From Alphaproteobacteria bacterium (GTDB lineage: Bacteria; Pseudomonadota; Alphaproteobacteria; Micavibrionales; Micavibrionaceae), in contig NVTV01000001.1 in the NCBI GenBank assembly GCA_002401695.1, positions 532,483-596,482 of the forward strand: a stretch of 64,000 nucleotides of DNA, read 5' to 3'. Numbering within the stretch: the stretch's first letter is position 1; each line of letters begins with the position of its first letter. The position numbers and the translations under genes are program-made. Below are positions 53,900-62,503 of the stretch, in pieces. The notes beneath the pieces are model-generated. The model had not been told where the DNA came from, did no database searches, and worked only from the letters and a program-made list of their open reading frames with translations.

Positions 53900-55033
53900 T
53901 TAGGTTTCTGTAATATACGCCACGGTCATCGTTTGATTATGCAACTCAGTCCTGCCTGTGGTTTCAAAAGGTGAGATTTCCCCATAAGAATAGAAACCTG
54001 CAATACTGGTATTCTCACCCAGAATATCTTTAACGGCTTCGACTTCTTCTACGGCATCATCTGACATCACAATCCTACGCCCAACACAACTAATCAAAAA
54101 TGCAGCACCATCACGGGATGAATCAATACAAAAACCCCGCGCAGCCCCTTCAGCACCCTCAATAAGCTCATCTATATCAGCATGCATCAAACACACAGAA
54201 CTTCCGGTTGGCAAATTACCAGCCAAAACAAGGCTTTTATCCTCATGATTAACATCAAGAATTGTTCTGATAAGCCCCGATTGACTATGATCTTCTTTCA
54301 AAATAGAAAAAGGATAGAATAAACCGCTAGCAGGTAAATCCTCCGCTTTTTCACCCAAATACTCCTTGTATAAATCGAGTGCAGGCTTACCATCAAGCTC
54401 GTATAAAATATTATCCTCTGATTTTGTAACGCGACGTGCAGGGCCAAATGGTGACCATCCCCCCTTAGAGCCGGTCGCAATTTTAAAACTCTCACCATAA
54501 AAACCAACAGCGACGATTTCATCATGACTTGGCTGTGCATTTAACAGTGTAAATGTTTTCTTAAAATCAACGCCATCACCTGCAAGCCCGCCGAAAACAA
54601 CAACCTTAGACCCTACGGCGTCAGAAAAGCCACGTGCAACATCACTGCCATTAATATTCAACCCAGGAGACAGCACAAGCAAAGCCTTTAGATCATCCCT
54701 CTTGAGTTCCAATCCCACTTTACGCGCTGAATCATAAGAATGTGATGCTTTCTCAACAGACTGCTTGGCACAATCCAGCGTTACTTTATCAAAATGGATG
54801 GCCAACACCGATATTGTACCATCCGATATCTGCGATTCTGATATTTCGCCCGCTGTTGAACACCCAACCACAGTGGCTTCGGGAAACCGTTCCGCGATTA
54901 AAGACAAATTTGTGCCTTGCTTCACTTCGCTTGATGAAAAAAACAAACAGAGAAAATTCGGATTTATGGTTCGGAGTTCATCCAGTTTTTGATCCAAATT
55001 TTCTGTAGAGATAGAACATGATAAAGTTTTCAT
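53900..55033 (-). CDS. FIST domain protein (FIST_N plus FIST_C)
   Basis: 377 residues. The N-terminal FIST signature runs LCLFFSSSEVKQG, then FPEATVVGCSTAGEISESQISDGTISVLAIHF; the C-terminal FIST_C part ends with IAGFYSYGEISPFETTGRTELHNQTMTVAYI. FIST proteins are predicted small-ligand (amino acid) sensors that feed signal transduction. It lies between CheX and the CheA-like kinase with gaps of 15 and 4 bases, so it is probably the sensory input of this cassette. No membrane segment: a cytoplasmic sensor. Confidence 0.93.
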   Translation of the reverse strand: MKTLSCSISTENLDQKLDELRTINPNFLCLFFSSSEVKQGTNLSLIAERFPEATVVGCSTAGEISESQISDGTISVLAIHFDKVTLDCAKQSVEKASHSYDSARKVGLELKRDDLKALLVLSPGLNINGSDVARGFSDAVGSKVVVFGGLAGDGVDFKKTFTLLNAQPSHDEIVAVGFYGESFKIATGSKGGWSPFGPARRVTKSEDNILYELDGKPALDLYKEYLGEKAEDLPASGLFYPFSILKEDHSQSGLIRTILDVNHEDKSLVLAGNLPTGSSVCLMHADIDELIEGAEGAARGFCIDSSRDGAAFLISCVGRRIVMSDDAVEEVEAVKDILGENTSIAGFYSYGEISPFETTGRTELHNQTMTVAYITET

Positions 55034-55048
55034 TCGGTTTTTTCCTTT

Positions 55049-55519
55049 TTAGGGCGTTTCATCCATTTTCAAATCCACGGAGAATGCTTCACCAAGTAGA
55101 AAAAAATCAATTTTAAGGCATTCCTTATCAGAAGCATCCTGCGTTTTATAGGGACAATAAATGCTGGGAAGACTCATCTCTAGAGAATGCCCTCCCTCAT
55201 TAAGATGTTTTTTAAGACCGCCACACACAATATTTGAAATCTCACATATAGCATCTTCACGGGCAGATTCATGATTGGCCATAACAGACCCGTACATATC
55301 ATTCAATAATTTAACCAACAGGTGCCTTGGGAAAACAAATTTCAGAACAATCTCGAATCCCTCTTCACTCAATGTAACTTTACTAATCAAATCATCATCA
55401 TTAAAATTATGGTTGCTATTCATGTACGGCTCAATATCCGCATCAAACATAACCTTAAACAACTCAATCGTTTGAGAGGTAATAACGTCTGCCAGTTCTT
55501 TTCGTTGATTATTATTCAT
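55049..55519 (-). CDS. CheX/CheC-family CheY-P phosphatase
   Basis: 156 residues. The phosphatase helix is AICEISNIVCGGLKKHLNEG, carrying the E-x-x-N pattern of CheX (Glu and Asn as catalytic pair). It would dephosphorylate the CheY encoded 1 base upstream. There are no other flagellar or chemotaxis genes in the window. Confidence 0.88.
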   Translation of the reverse strand: MNNNQRKELADVITSQTIELFKVMFDADIEPYMNSNHNFNDDDLISKVTLSEEGFEIVLKFVFPRHLLVKLLNDMYGSVMANHESAREDAICEISNIVCGGLKKHLNEGGHSLEMSLPSIYCPYKTQDASDKECLKIDFFLLGEAFSVDLKMDETP

Positions 55520-55520
55520 A

Positions 55521-55919
55521 TCAATTACGTCTTTTTTCTAACCAGATCAGAATTTTGTCGATTGTATCTCTGAAGTCATCCGAGGAAAAAGGCTTTGTCA
55601 AATAAGCCGTGGCACCATTATTCATAGCCTCCATCATTTTGCTTCCCTCACTCTCAGCAGTAATCATGATAAAGGCCAGATTATTATTATCTTCATTTTG
55701 GCGAATAGCCTTCAAAAGATCAAAACCGCACATCTCCGGCATATTCCAGTCCGCCAATACGATGTCTACGCTACCATCATTAATTTTATCTAAAGCTTGC
55801 TGCCCGTTTTCTGCATGTGAAATCTGTTTCAAACCGAGGCTAATTGCAGTTTTCTCTATTAAACTACGCATAATCATATGATCATCCACAATCAATATTC
55901 TTAAGTTCTCTGTGTCCAT
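55521..55919 (-). CDS. CheY-like response regulator
   Basis: 132 residues from the ATG at 55919, preceded by GAGGGAGTA; a longer reading to 55964 is unlikely. Asp12-Asp13, phospho-acceptor Asp57 (IVLADWNMPEMCG), Thr87 and Lys109 (LTKPFSSDD). No output domain. First gene of the operon with CheX, FIST and the CheA-like kinase. Confidence 0.93.
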   Translation of the reverse strand: MDTENLRILIVDDHMIMRSLIEKTAISLGLKQISHAENGQQALDKINDGSVDIVLADWNMPEMCGFDLLKAIRQNEDNNNLAFIMITAESEGSKMMEAMNNGATAYLTKPFSSDDFRDTIDKILIWLEKRRN

Positions 55920-56255
55920 TACTCCCTCACATCTATCATCAGTACAATTCCACGCGACAATCATAGCTTTAATCTATTAAAGCTATATTAAAAAATAAAT
56001 CTATAAAACATTTAGAAAAACAACACCATTTTAAAAACCTAAAACAACCCTCCATTGAGTAATGGAGATAACTTTGGATAAACTAAGATTTGGAAAACAA
56101 GGCTTACTAAGAATATTTATTACGCCATAAGCGGGCATTCTCTATAATCAACTCTTTATGTATTTTTCATTGTTGAGCAATATAAACATATCCCTACACA
56201 TGATTTTGCATTATGTACAATCACAGCACTTAACTTAACCTATGGATACTCAAAA
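55920..56255. other. Intergenic region between the CheY operon and the CvfB-like gene
   Basis: About 335 AT-rich bases between two divergent transcription units. It must hold both promoters, but I see no convincing -35/-10 pair, operator palindrome or small ORF. Confidence 0.4.
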
Positions 56256-57077
56256 ATGCCGCAGCTCTATCAAATGAACCTACTCACTATTATAGAAGTC
56301 GGTAAGGACGGCGTTTTCCTTGAGGGGGATGATGAGGGGGATATCCATCTGGTTGATGCCCCCGATACTCTTCAAGAAGGCGAGGAAATAGAGGTTTTCA
56401 TCTATCGTAATACATCTGATAACGTTGTCGCTACCGTTGCCCCTGCCTATGTAAAGGTTGGTGAGTGCGCGAATTTAGAGGTGGTTTCCGCTGGTGATAA
56501 CGGTGCATTCTTGGACTGGGGATTGCCGAAAGATTTGTTCCTCCCTCATAAGGAACAAGCCTATTATGTGGATGAAGGCGATTATTGTGTCGTGCATGTG
56601 TATCTTGATAAAAAAGGTCGCCCCGCCGCATCATCATTGCTGTACCATCATTTGGATGAATATCAAGGTGATCTGGAAGAAGGCCAGCAAGTCGACCTTC
56701 TTATTGCCGATGAGAGTGATCTGGGATTCAAGGCCGTTATCAATCATGAACAACTCGGCCTTATTTATCATAGCGAGCTGTCGCAACCGCTGCAGCTTGG
56801 CACAAAAATGAAAGGCTGGATCAAGGAAATTCGCGATGATGGGAAAATAAACATCAATATTAATGCGCTTGATACGGATACAAGGGATGAACTAGAGGCT
56901 CAAATCCTCGCGCAACTAAAACAAGAAAACGGACGCATTGATATTTCAGACAAAAGCCCACCGGAAGAAATATTTGCGGCATTCAAGGTCAGCAAAAAGA
57001 ATTTTAAGCGCGCGATTGGCAGCCTGTATAAACAACGCCTTATTAAAATCGACCCTAAATTTATTGCGTTGGTTTAG
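56256..57077 (+). CDS. S1-domain RNA-binding protein, CvfB/YitL family
   Basis: 273 residues beginning MPQLYQMNLLTIIEVGKDGVFLEGDDEGDIHL. Several OB/S1-like domains follow (NLEVVSAGDNGAFLDWGLPKDLFLPHKEQ and FKAVINHEQLGLIYHSEL). A C-terminal winged helix ends it (PPEEIFAAFKVSKKNFKRAIGSLYKQRLI). CvfB was described in Staphylococcus as an RNA-binding virulence regulator. Single gene by spacing. Confidence 0.93.
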   Translation: MPQLYQMNLLTIIEVGKDGVFLEGDDEGDIHLVDAPDTLQEGEEIEVFIYRNTSDNVVATVAPAYVKVGECANLEVVSAGDNGAFLDWGLPKDLFLPHKEQAYYVDEGDYCVVHVYLDKKGRPAASSLLYHHLDEYQGDLEEGQQVDLLIADESDLGFKAVINHEQLGLIYHSELSQPLQLGTKMKGWIKEIRDDGKINININALDTDTRDELEAQILAQLKQENGRIDISDKSPPEEIFAAFKVSKKNFKRAIGSLYKQRLIKIDPKFIALV

Positions 57078-57240
57078 GAAAGTATAGCTGTTAGTCCACT
57101 TACTTTACTCTAATTTTATGTCCATCAATTTTACTACCGTGGAGCTGCTAAATGCCGCTCTCACGCTCTAACGTTATGTACGCAAAAGAAAAATTTAATT
57201 TTCCTAAGGTTAAACATACTGAAAGAGAAAAATATTGAAA

Positions 57241-57363
57241 TCACATCACCAAGGCTTTAGGAGCATCCCAAGATTGATTTGCCGCACTCTCTAATACAGG
57301 TAACCCTTTAAATGGCGTATTGAGGAGATTTATTGCTTTCTTGAGAACAGACTCTCGGTAGAA
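57241..57363 (-). pseudogene. Truncated C-terminal coding fragment
   Basis: On the minus strand a frame without a start encodes YRESVLKKAINLLNTPFKGL and further residues ending SWDAPKALVM before TGA. It reads like the end of a real protein cut at the dispersed motif copy E. The family is not recognised, and chance cannot be excluded. The remainder of 57078-57565 holds only copy E and a small hairpin (ATACGC/GCGTAT at 57529-57548). Confidence 0.3.
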
Positions 57364-57377
57364 AGTGAAAAACAATC

Positions 57378-57412
57378 GCAGCGTTTATCTGGCAGCACGG
57401 CCATTCAGTCCA
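57378..57412 (+). repeat. Dispersed IS6-associated motif, copy E
   Basis: GCAGCGTTTATCTGGCAGCA followed by CGGCCATTCAGTCCA. It shares CAGCAC-x-GCCATTCAG-x-CCA with copy B and is in the same orientation as the other four. Confidence 0.55.
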
Positions 57413-57565
57413 AGCTTCATTAGAACGCCAATATATTGATAATATTGAATTACCCATGTCCTTTTGTTTTTGATACATATTTATGTTACAATGCGTCACA
57501 AACCTCGAGGAATACCTTAATCGTAATAAAATACGCCGTTTCGTGCGTATGGAGAGGGCTGCACC

Positions 57566-58138
57566 ATGACCACAATTCAAGAAACCAACAATTCCCACGA
57601 TTTTGAAGATGGGAACGGCTCTGTCAGGGCACATCGCCACCCAAATGGTAATGGGTGGGTCGCAGACACCGCTACAGTTGACGATACGGCCTATGTTGGC
57701 GTACGCGCCCGCGTTTTTGGTTATGCGAAAATAAAAGATAAAGCACGAATAAGACAATATGCAAGTATATCCGGTTCTTCCATTATCAAAGATCAAGCCT
57801 GCATAAAAGGACAAGCTGTCATACGTGGTTCTTGCACAATCAACGGAGATGTCGAAATATCCGGAGATACTGTTATTATAAGACATACCACAGAGGACAT
57901 CATTCTGAATGAAAACAGCACATCTTTCAAAGCAAGAGATTGCTTGGGATGCCCTGCTCTGCTTGATGATAATTACACAGGATCTAATAACAACCCATGT
58001 CTTTATTGTCTTGAAAAACTAAGCATTGCAACAGAAGATGATCGCTCCTCTATCCAATCGTGGATGTCAAAAAATGAGGCTATGAATACAAATACCGAGG
58101 CAGAAGAAGAAAATCCCTCTGACAGCAAAACGGGGTAG
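57566..58138 (+). CDS. Hexapeptide-repeat (left-handed beta-helix) protein
   Basis: 190 residues. From about 33 to 110 imperfect six-residue repeats appear (ATVDDTAYVGVRARVFGYAK, then IKDKARIRQYASISGSSIIKDQACI), as in YdcK-like or acyltransferase-type helices. No catalytic motif of acetyltransferases is evident. A C-terminal segment has Cys-x2-Cys pairs (DCLGCPAL and NPCLYCLEK), perhaps a zinc knuckle. Ribosome site GGAGAGGG. Function unknown. Confidence 0.8.
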   Translation: MTTIQETNNSHDFEDGNGSVRAHRHPNGNGWVADTATVDDTAYVGVRARVFGYAKIKDKARIRQYASISGSSIIKDQACIKGQAVIRGSCTINGDVEISGDTVIIRHTTEDIILNENSTSFKARDCLGCPALLDDNYTGSNNNPCLYCLEKLSIATEDDRSSIQSWMSKNEAMNTNTEAEEENPSDSKTG

Positions 58139-58147
58139 GCTACGGGG

Positions 58148-58906
58148 CTACATATTGAACCAACGCCATAATAAACGCGTGGACACGTATAAAATAAGCA
58201 GCGCTGTGATAAGACTTAAAATCTTTGGATTAAGATATTTCGCGCCCATGGTGGAACCGATTTGTCCACCAATCAGCACCGCAGGAAACAACAGCCAATA
58301 CACTGAAACACTGCCAAGCTGCTCCAAATCACTCAGCTTCATAACCTGCCCTATTAAACCGGACACAGAATTTACCAGAATGAAAACGCTGCATGTTGCG
58401 GCGATTTTCTTTTCACTATCCCAGCGCATAAGATAAAGGATAGGCGCAAGGAATATACCGCCGCCAATACCAACTAACCCCGCCAACAGCCCTAGAACCA
58501 CACCAATAACGGGCGATAAAAAACGATATTGGTTGATCATAGATTTCTCTGCACTTTGTTTCTTTTTCTTCGGCCAAAGCATCCGCACCGCCGCAGCCAA
58601 TAAAGAAAACCCAAGCAACCCAACAAATAATTCCTCGGAGATATGTAGACTTCCACCAATCCATGCAGCAGGGACCGACGTGATAACCCACGGCGTCATG
58701 CGCTTTAAGTCAACATGCCCCGCACGTGAAAATCGCCACACACCGCCCAAGACAACAATCAAATTACAAAGCAACGCGATACTGGGCAGAATGCGGTAAT
58801 CCACTTCAGCAAGGACGAGTAACGCATTATAGGTAGAACCACCACCAAACCCCACAGAAGCATAAAGAAGGGCTGTAACAAAAAATGAGAATGACAGGGC
58901 TAGCAT
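58148..58906 (-). CDS. TSUP (TauE/SafE) family permease
   Basis: 252 residues and seven to eight membrane helices: LALSFSFFVTALLYASVGFGGGSTYNALL at the start, and the second-half GLLAGLVGIGGGIFLAPILYL repeat motif. TSUP proteins export sulfite, sulfoacetate or related organosulfur anions. It is the last gene of the molybdenum cofactor operon (7-base overlap with the preceding gene). A sulfite or sulfur link to molybdoenzymes is possible; not proven. Confidence 0.9.
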   Translation of the reverse strand: MLALSFSFFVTALLYASVGFGGGSTYNALLVLAEVDYRILPSIALLCNLIVVLGGVWRFSRAGHVDLKRMTPWVITSVPAAWIGGSLHISEELFVGLLGFSLLAAAVRMLWPKKKKQSAEKSMINQYRFLSPVIGVVLGLLAGLVGIGGGIFLAPILYLMRWDSEKKIAATCSVFILVNSVSGLIGQVMKLSDLEQLGSVSVYWLLFPAVLIGGQIGSTMGAKYLNPKILSLITALLILYVSTRLLWRWFNM

Positions 58907-59241
58907 GTCTTCTCTCTAGGGCGGGAATCTTTACGCACATCAACCTGTAATGACAAAGTAAGATCCCCCTGCTTCACTTCAATACCATCACGGTTTTTAC
59001 CCATATTATGAAGATCAACCAGAATATTACTTGGAACAAGCAACGTAATATAAGAAGTATCATCATCAAGAACATGCTTGACCTCCATATCTTCCCCCAA
59101 TGCATTTGGGTTAATCAAGACGGTCATGCTGTTCACCAAAAGCCCAAGCGAAACACGTACAATATGCCCCTGCATAAGATGCTTTAGCTCTTCCTCTGAA
59201 ATCTTGAAACGGATATCTTGCTCTTCAAATCTAACATTCAT
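58900..59241 (-). CDS. Unknown protein in the molybdenum cofactor operon
   Basis: 113 residues, soluble, beta-rich by appearance (RFEEQDIRFKISEEELKHLMQG and LSLQVDVRKDSRP). No family recognised. It overlaps mobA by 11 bases and the TSUP gene by 7 bases, so it is tightly coupled to both and probably serves the same pathway. Confidence 0.8.
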   Translation of the reverse strand: MNVRFEEQDIRFKISEEELKHLMQGHIVRVSLGLLVNSMTVLINPNALGEDMEVKHVLDDDTSYITLLVPSNILVDLHNMGKNRDGIEVKQGDLTLSLQVDVRKDSRPREKTC

Positions 59242-59746
59242 TTTGGGTCACCTTTTGCCAATCATCGGGGGTGTTAAAATTCTGCATCTCTGCTTTATGA
59301 TGTTCAGGGATTGCAAGAGGTGTTACCTCCTGCTCATCCAATAACTTCTGAACGGAATATGCATTCTCGACCATGCAAGGCTGGGTTATGAACGCGGGCA
59401 AAGGCCATTGTTCGAAATACCCGCCTGCCTTGCTTTGCGTCAAAGTTTTCAAAATACCAGCGGAGAGAAGCGGCATATCAACCGGCACAAATAATACGCC
59501 GTCATATTGGCTCAAATGCGCCATAACATCTGCAATCGCACAAGCAGGGCCGTTAAAGCTCTGCGTATCTGGAATACTGGGATAGCCTTCAATATCACCG
59601 CTGACATAAACATCCTTTAAACCAACATCGCGCAATAATTCCATCATATGGTCAATCAAAGGCTTGCCGCCGAAATCGAGGAAGGCTTTGTCTTGTCCCA
59701 TGCGAGATGAACGACCACCTGCCAATACCACACCTGCAATGCGCAT
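59231..59746 (-). CDS. mobA: Molybdenum cofactor guanylyltransferase MobA
   Basis: About 171 residues from the ATG at 59746, preceded by GGAGGTTAGT; a longer reading to 59797 lies inside moaE. N-terminal GTP-binding AGVVLAGGRSSRMGQDKAFLDFGGKPL, then VPVDMPLLSAG with the metal Asp. It attaches GMP to Moco for bis-MGD enzymes such as nitrate reductase. It starts 1 base after the moaE stop. Confidence 0.93.
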   Translation of the reverse strand: MRIAGVVLAGGRSSRMGQDKAFLDFGGKPLIDHMMELLRDVGLKDVYVSGDIEGYPSIPDTQSFNGPACAIADVMAHLSQYDGVLFVPVDMPLLSAGILKTLTQSKAGGYFEQWPLPAFITQPCMVENAYSVQKLLDEQEVTPLAIPEHHKAEMQNFNTPDDWQKVTQNEC

Positions 59747-59747
59747 A

Positions 59748-60227
59748 CTAACCTCCGCACTTACCACAACATGATACATCTGCATCCGCTGCATCATTCA
59801 AGGAGTGCCCCGCCAGCCACTCGCTTTTACCGCTCGGGTAATGCTCTTTCTTCCAAATGGGTGAACGCTTCTTCAGCTCTTCAATCACATAGCGACACGC
59901 ATCAAACGTATCCCCGCGATGCGCCGCACTGACCGCGATAATAACGCTGATCCCGCCAATATCCAGTTCCCCCTGAAAATGGGAAACATAGTATTTTGTC
60001 TTCGGCCAAAACCCTTGTGCCTCCAGACAAATATCGTTAAACGTTGCCTCCGCCAGCCCCTTATGAACATCATACGTTATGCCCTGCACAGCCTGCCCCT
60101 CATGGTGATTACGCACCGCGCCGATAAATGTATCAATCGCCCCATGCGCATCATCCATAACAAAGTCACACGCCGCTTGGACGCTTAAAGGGTTTTCCGA
60201 TATTTCAACATGGATCGTTTCGCTCAT
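59748..60227 (-). CDS. moaE: Molybdopterin synthase large subunit MoaE
   Basis: About 159 residues from the ATG at 60227 with GGAGGGTGAT upstream; the reading to 60344 overlaps moaD. Typical motifs: GAIDTFIGAVRNHHEGQAV, VSAAHRGDTFDACRYVIEELKKRSPIWKKEHYPSG. With MoaD it converts cPMP to molybdopterin. Odd feature: the C-terminus is Cys-rich (DVSCCGKCGG) and ends in GG. It starts 1 base after the moaD stop. Confidence 0.94.
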   Translation of the reverse strand: MSETIHVEISENPLSVQAACDFVMDDAHGAIDTFIGAVRNHHEGQAVQGITYDVHKGLAEATFNDICLEAQGFWPKTKYYVSHFQGELDIGGISVIIAVSAAHRGDTFDACRYVIEELKKRSPIWKKEHYPSGKSEWLAGHSLNDAADADVSCCGKCGG

Positions 60228-60228
60228 A

Positions 60229-60468
60229 TCACCCTCCACAAACAGGCGGTAGAATAGACAGCACCGCATCGCCTTCAAACACATAACTATTGGGTAGCAC
60301 CGCATTATCATTGGCCAAGACCGAGTCATGCACCAACGCACCAAGCGTTTCTGATAAGGCTTGTTTGACGTGCGTCACATTACTGCCCGAGGCAAGCGTG
60401 ATGCTCTGTGATGCGCCGAACTTTCGGAATGCACCATAGAACTGTATTTGAATGGTTATCTCGGACAT
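60229..60468 (-). CDS. moaD: Molybdopterin synthase sulfur carrier MoaD
   Basis: 79 residues, ubiquitin-like fold: ITIQIQFYGAFRKFGASQSITL at the start, FEGDAVLSILPPVCGG at the end. The terminal Gly-Gly carries the thiocarboxylate. It lies between moaCB (3-base gap) and moaE. Confidence 0.95.
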   Translation of the reverse strand: MSEITIQIQFYGAFRKFGASQSITLASGSNVTHVKQALSETLGALVHDSVLANDNAVLPNSYVFEGDAVLSILPPVCGG

Positions 60469-60471
60469 CCC

Positions 60472-61506
60472 CTATTCTTTCTCTAGCGGTGCAAAGCCTT
60501 GCTTCTTAATTTTGGCCAATGCGTCACCGATGAAAGGCGCGATAATGTCCCAACATTCCTTAACCGCCTTTGGGCTGCCGGGGAATGCGATAACAAGGGT
60601 GCTGCCGCACATCCCTGCACTCATCCGTGATAACCACGCCGTATCGGTAAAGTGCAAACTTTCGGCGCGCATATAATCACCCAGCCCATCCAACATACGA
60701 TCACACACCTCAGTCAGAACTTCGGGCGTAATATCCCGCGGCCCCGGCCCTGTACCACCTGAGGCAATCAGCAGATCAGGTTGATACGTCTTACAGATCG
60801 AATGAAGCTTTTCGGCAATAGTTTGCGCATCATCAGGGATAACCTCATAACTCGCAAGTTCCGCCCCTGCGCGTTTTAGAATTTCAACCAGAACCGCGCC
60901 CGATTTATCCTCGTAATCACCTTTGGATGCACGATCACTCATCACCAAAACGCCTGCTTTCAAACCATCCAATATACGCTCGGAGGGAAGCTGCGCCGCC
61001 AGCCAATCAGGAATACCGTCAGGATTAATCCAAACGCCGCTTTTGCCACCCGTTTTAATCAACAACTTGATGTCACCAATACAAAGATGCGGATCAACGC
61101 CCTTGGTTAAATCCCAAATGGTCAGCAACGCAATATTCACGCCCGCCAAAGCCTCCATCTCCACGCCCGTCTTGGCATAGGCCGCCGCTTGGCAATAAAC
61201 GCTGACACTATAATCATCATCGTTCAACGCACAATGGATTGTCACCTGATCCATCGGCAATGTATGACACATCGGGATCAGTTCAGGCGTTTTCTTCGCG
61301 CCCATCATCCCTGCCGCCTCGGCCAACGCCAACACATCGCCCTTGGGCAATGTCCCGCTTTTAATGCGTTCGAACGCCGCCGCACTCATCGTGATAGAGC
61401 CAACAGCCACTGCGCGCCTGCGGGTTGGACGTTTCCGGCCAACATCAATCATTTTAAAATGTGGCTCATTCGCCGCAGGGAATTCTATTTGTTCTGCTTT
61501 CGCCAT
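60472..61506 (-). CDS. Fused cyclic pyranopterin monophosphate synthase MoaC and MoaB/Mog-type protein
   Basis: 344 residues. Residues 1-165 are MoaC (FKMIDVGRKRPTRRRAVAVG, IPMCHTLPMDQVTI, AKTGVEMEALAGVNIALLTIWDL). Residues about 180-340 are MoaB/Mog (GVLVMSDRASKGDYEDKSG, LLIASGGTGPGPRDITPE, AFPGSPKAVKECW). One chain thus makes cPMP and may adenylate molybdopterin. Similar MoaC-MoaB fusions are known. It starts 4 bases after moaA. Confidence 0.95.
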   Translation of the reverse strand: MAKAEQIEFPAANEPHFKMIDVGRKRPTRRRAVAVGSITMSAAAFERIKSGTLPKGDVLALAEAAGMMGAKKTPELIPMCHTLPMDQVTIHCALNDDDYSVSVYCQAAAYAKTGVEMEALAGVNIALLTIWDLTKGVDPHLCIGDIKLLIKTGGKSGVWINPDGIPDWLAAQLPSERILDGLKAGVLVMSDRASKGDYEDKSGAVLVEILKRAGAELASYEVIPDDAQTIAEKLHSICKTYQPDLLIASGGTGPGPRDITPEVLTEVCDRMLDGLGDYMRAESLHFTDTAWLSRMSAGMCGSTLVIAFPGSPKAVKECWDIIAPFIGDALAKIKKQGFAPLEKE

Positions 61507-61510
61507 AGTA

Positions 61511-62503
61511 TTATCCTCCTATAGATGCCAAATGCTCTCTGGCACCTGAGTTTCCTTCATGTAAAAAATGTGTCGATTTCTTGAAATTCATTAAGCCCAT
61601 AATTTTATCCTGTAACGCTTCGCACTGATCGTCACGCTGCAACAAATCGCGCAAGTCATAGCCACCCTCACCAAACAAACAAAGGTGAAGCGACCCTTTA
61701 GCAGAAACACGTAAACGATTGCAACTCTTGCAGAAATCCTTTGAATATGGCGCAATCAGGCCAATCGTTCCTCTGCTCTGCTCATGTTCAAATTCCTGCG
61801 CTGGCCCCGCCCCGTCAATGCGCGGCTTCAACCGCCAGCCACGCGCCAATAATTTCTCCGTCACCGCACCGCCGGACAGATGATGTGCCTTAAAATAATC
61901 CTGATTATCACGGGTTTGCATCAGCTCGATAAAGCGCACAGAGATCGGCTTATCCGCAACAAAATCGATAAAGTCATCCAATTCATTATCATTCAAACCT
62001 TTAAGCAAAACCGTATTGGTCTTCACGCTTTCAAAGCCGACATCGTAACAAGCCTGAATCCCGTCCATTATTTTTGCCAGATAATCATGGCCTGTAATTT
62101 CCTCGAATTTAGCGGGACGAAGAGAGTCTATACTGATATTAATCGCGCGTAACCCCGCGTCGTAATAGCTCTGCGCACGTTCGGGCAGACGATAACCATT
62201 GGTGGTAAAGGCCAGCTTTTCAATGCCGTCAATCGCGTTAATGCCGCTGGCGATATCAAGGAAGTCTTTACGCACCGTCGGCTCTCCGCCTGTTAGACGA
62301 ATTTTCCATGTCCCCAACGCGGCAAACGCCTGCACCAAACGGATAATTTCATCGGCGCGCATAAACGGCGTATCGCCTTTGACCTTCTTATAGCCATCGG
62401 GCAAGCAATAGGTGCAACTGAAATTGCAAATATCCGTTACAGACAAACGTAAGTACGGAAAACGACGACCAAAAGGGTCGGTTATAGTAGGCTTATTACG
62501 CAC
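61511..62503 (-). CDS. moaA: GTP 3',8-cyclase MoaA (radical SAM)
   Basis: 330 residues. The radical SAM cluster is DICNFSCTYCLPDGY; the second 4Fe-4S site is CKSCNRLRVSAKGSLHLCLFG. It makes the first Moco intermediate from GTP with MoaC. The start is GTG at 62503 with AAGGAG five bases upstream. It heads the seven-gene operon moaA-moaCB-moaD-moaE-mobA-x-TSUP and is divergent from the Crp/Fnr gene with an FNR box between them. Confidence 0.96.
   Translation of the reverse strand: MRNKPTITDPFGRRFPYLRLSVTDICNFSCTYCLPDGYKKVKGDTPFMRADEIIRLVQAFAALGTWKIRLTGGEPTVRKDFLDIASGINAIDGIEKLAFTTNGYRLPERAQSYYDAGLRAINISIDSLRPAKFEEITGHDYLAKIMDGIQACYDVGFESVKTNTVLLKGLNDNELDDFIDFVADKPISVRFIELMQTRDNQDYFKAHHLSGGAVTEKLLARGWRLKPRIDGAGPAQEFEHEQSRGTIGLIAPYSKDFCKSCNRLRVSAKGSLHLCLFGEGGYDLRDLLQRDDQCEALQDKIMGLMNFKKSTHFLHEGNSGAREHLASIGG

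Noticed and set aside
57308..57886. 192-codon minus-strand ORF
   Set aside because: Mostly opposite the hexapeptide-repeat gene, which has the better repeat pattern and ribosome site; only the last 40 codons region was kept, in another frame, as a possible fragment.
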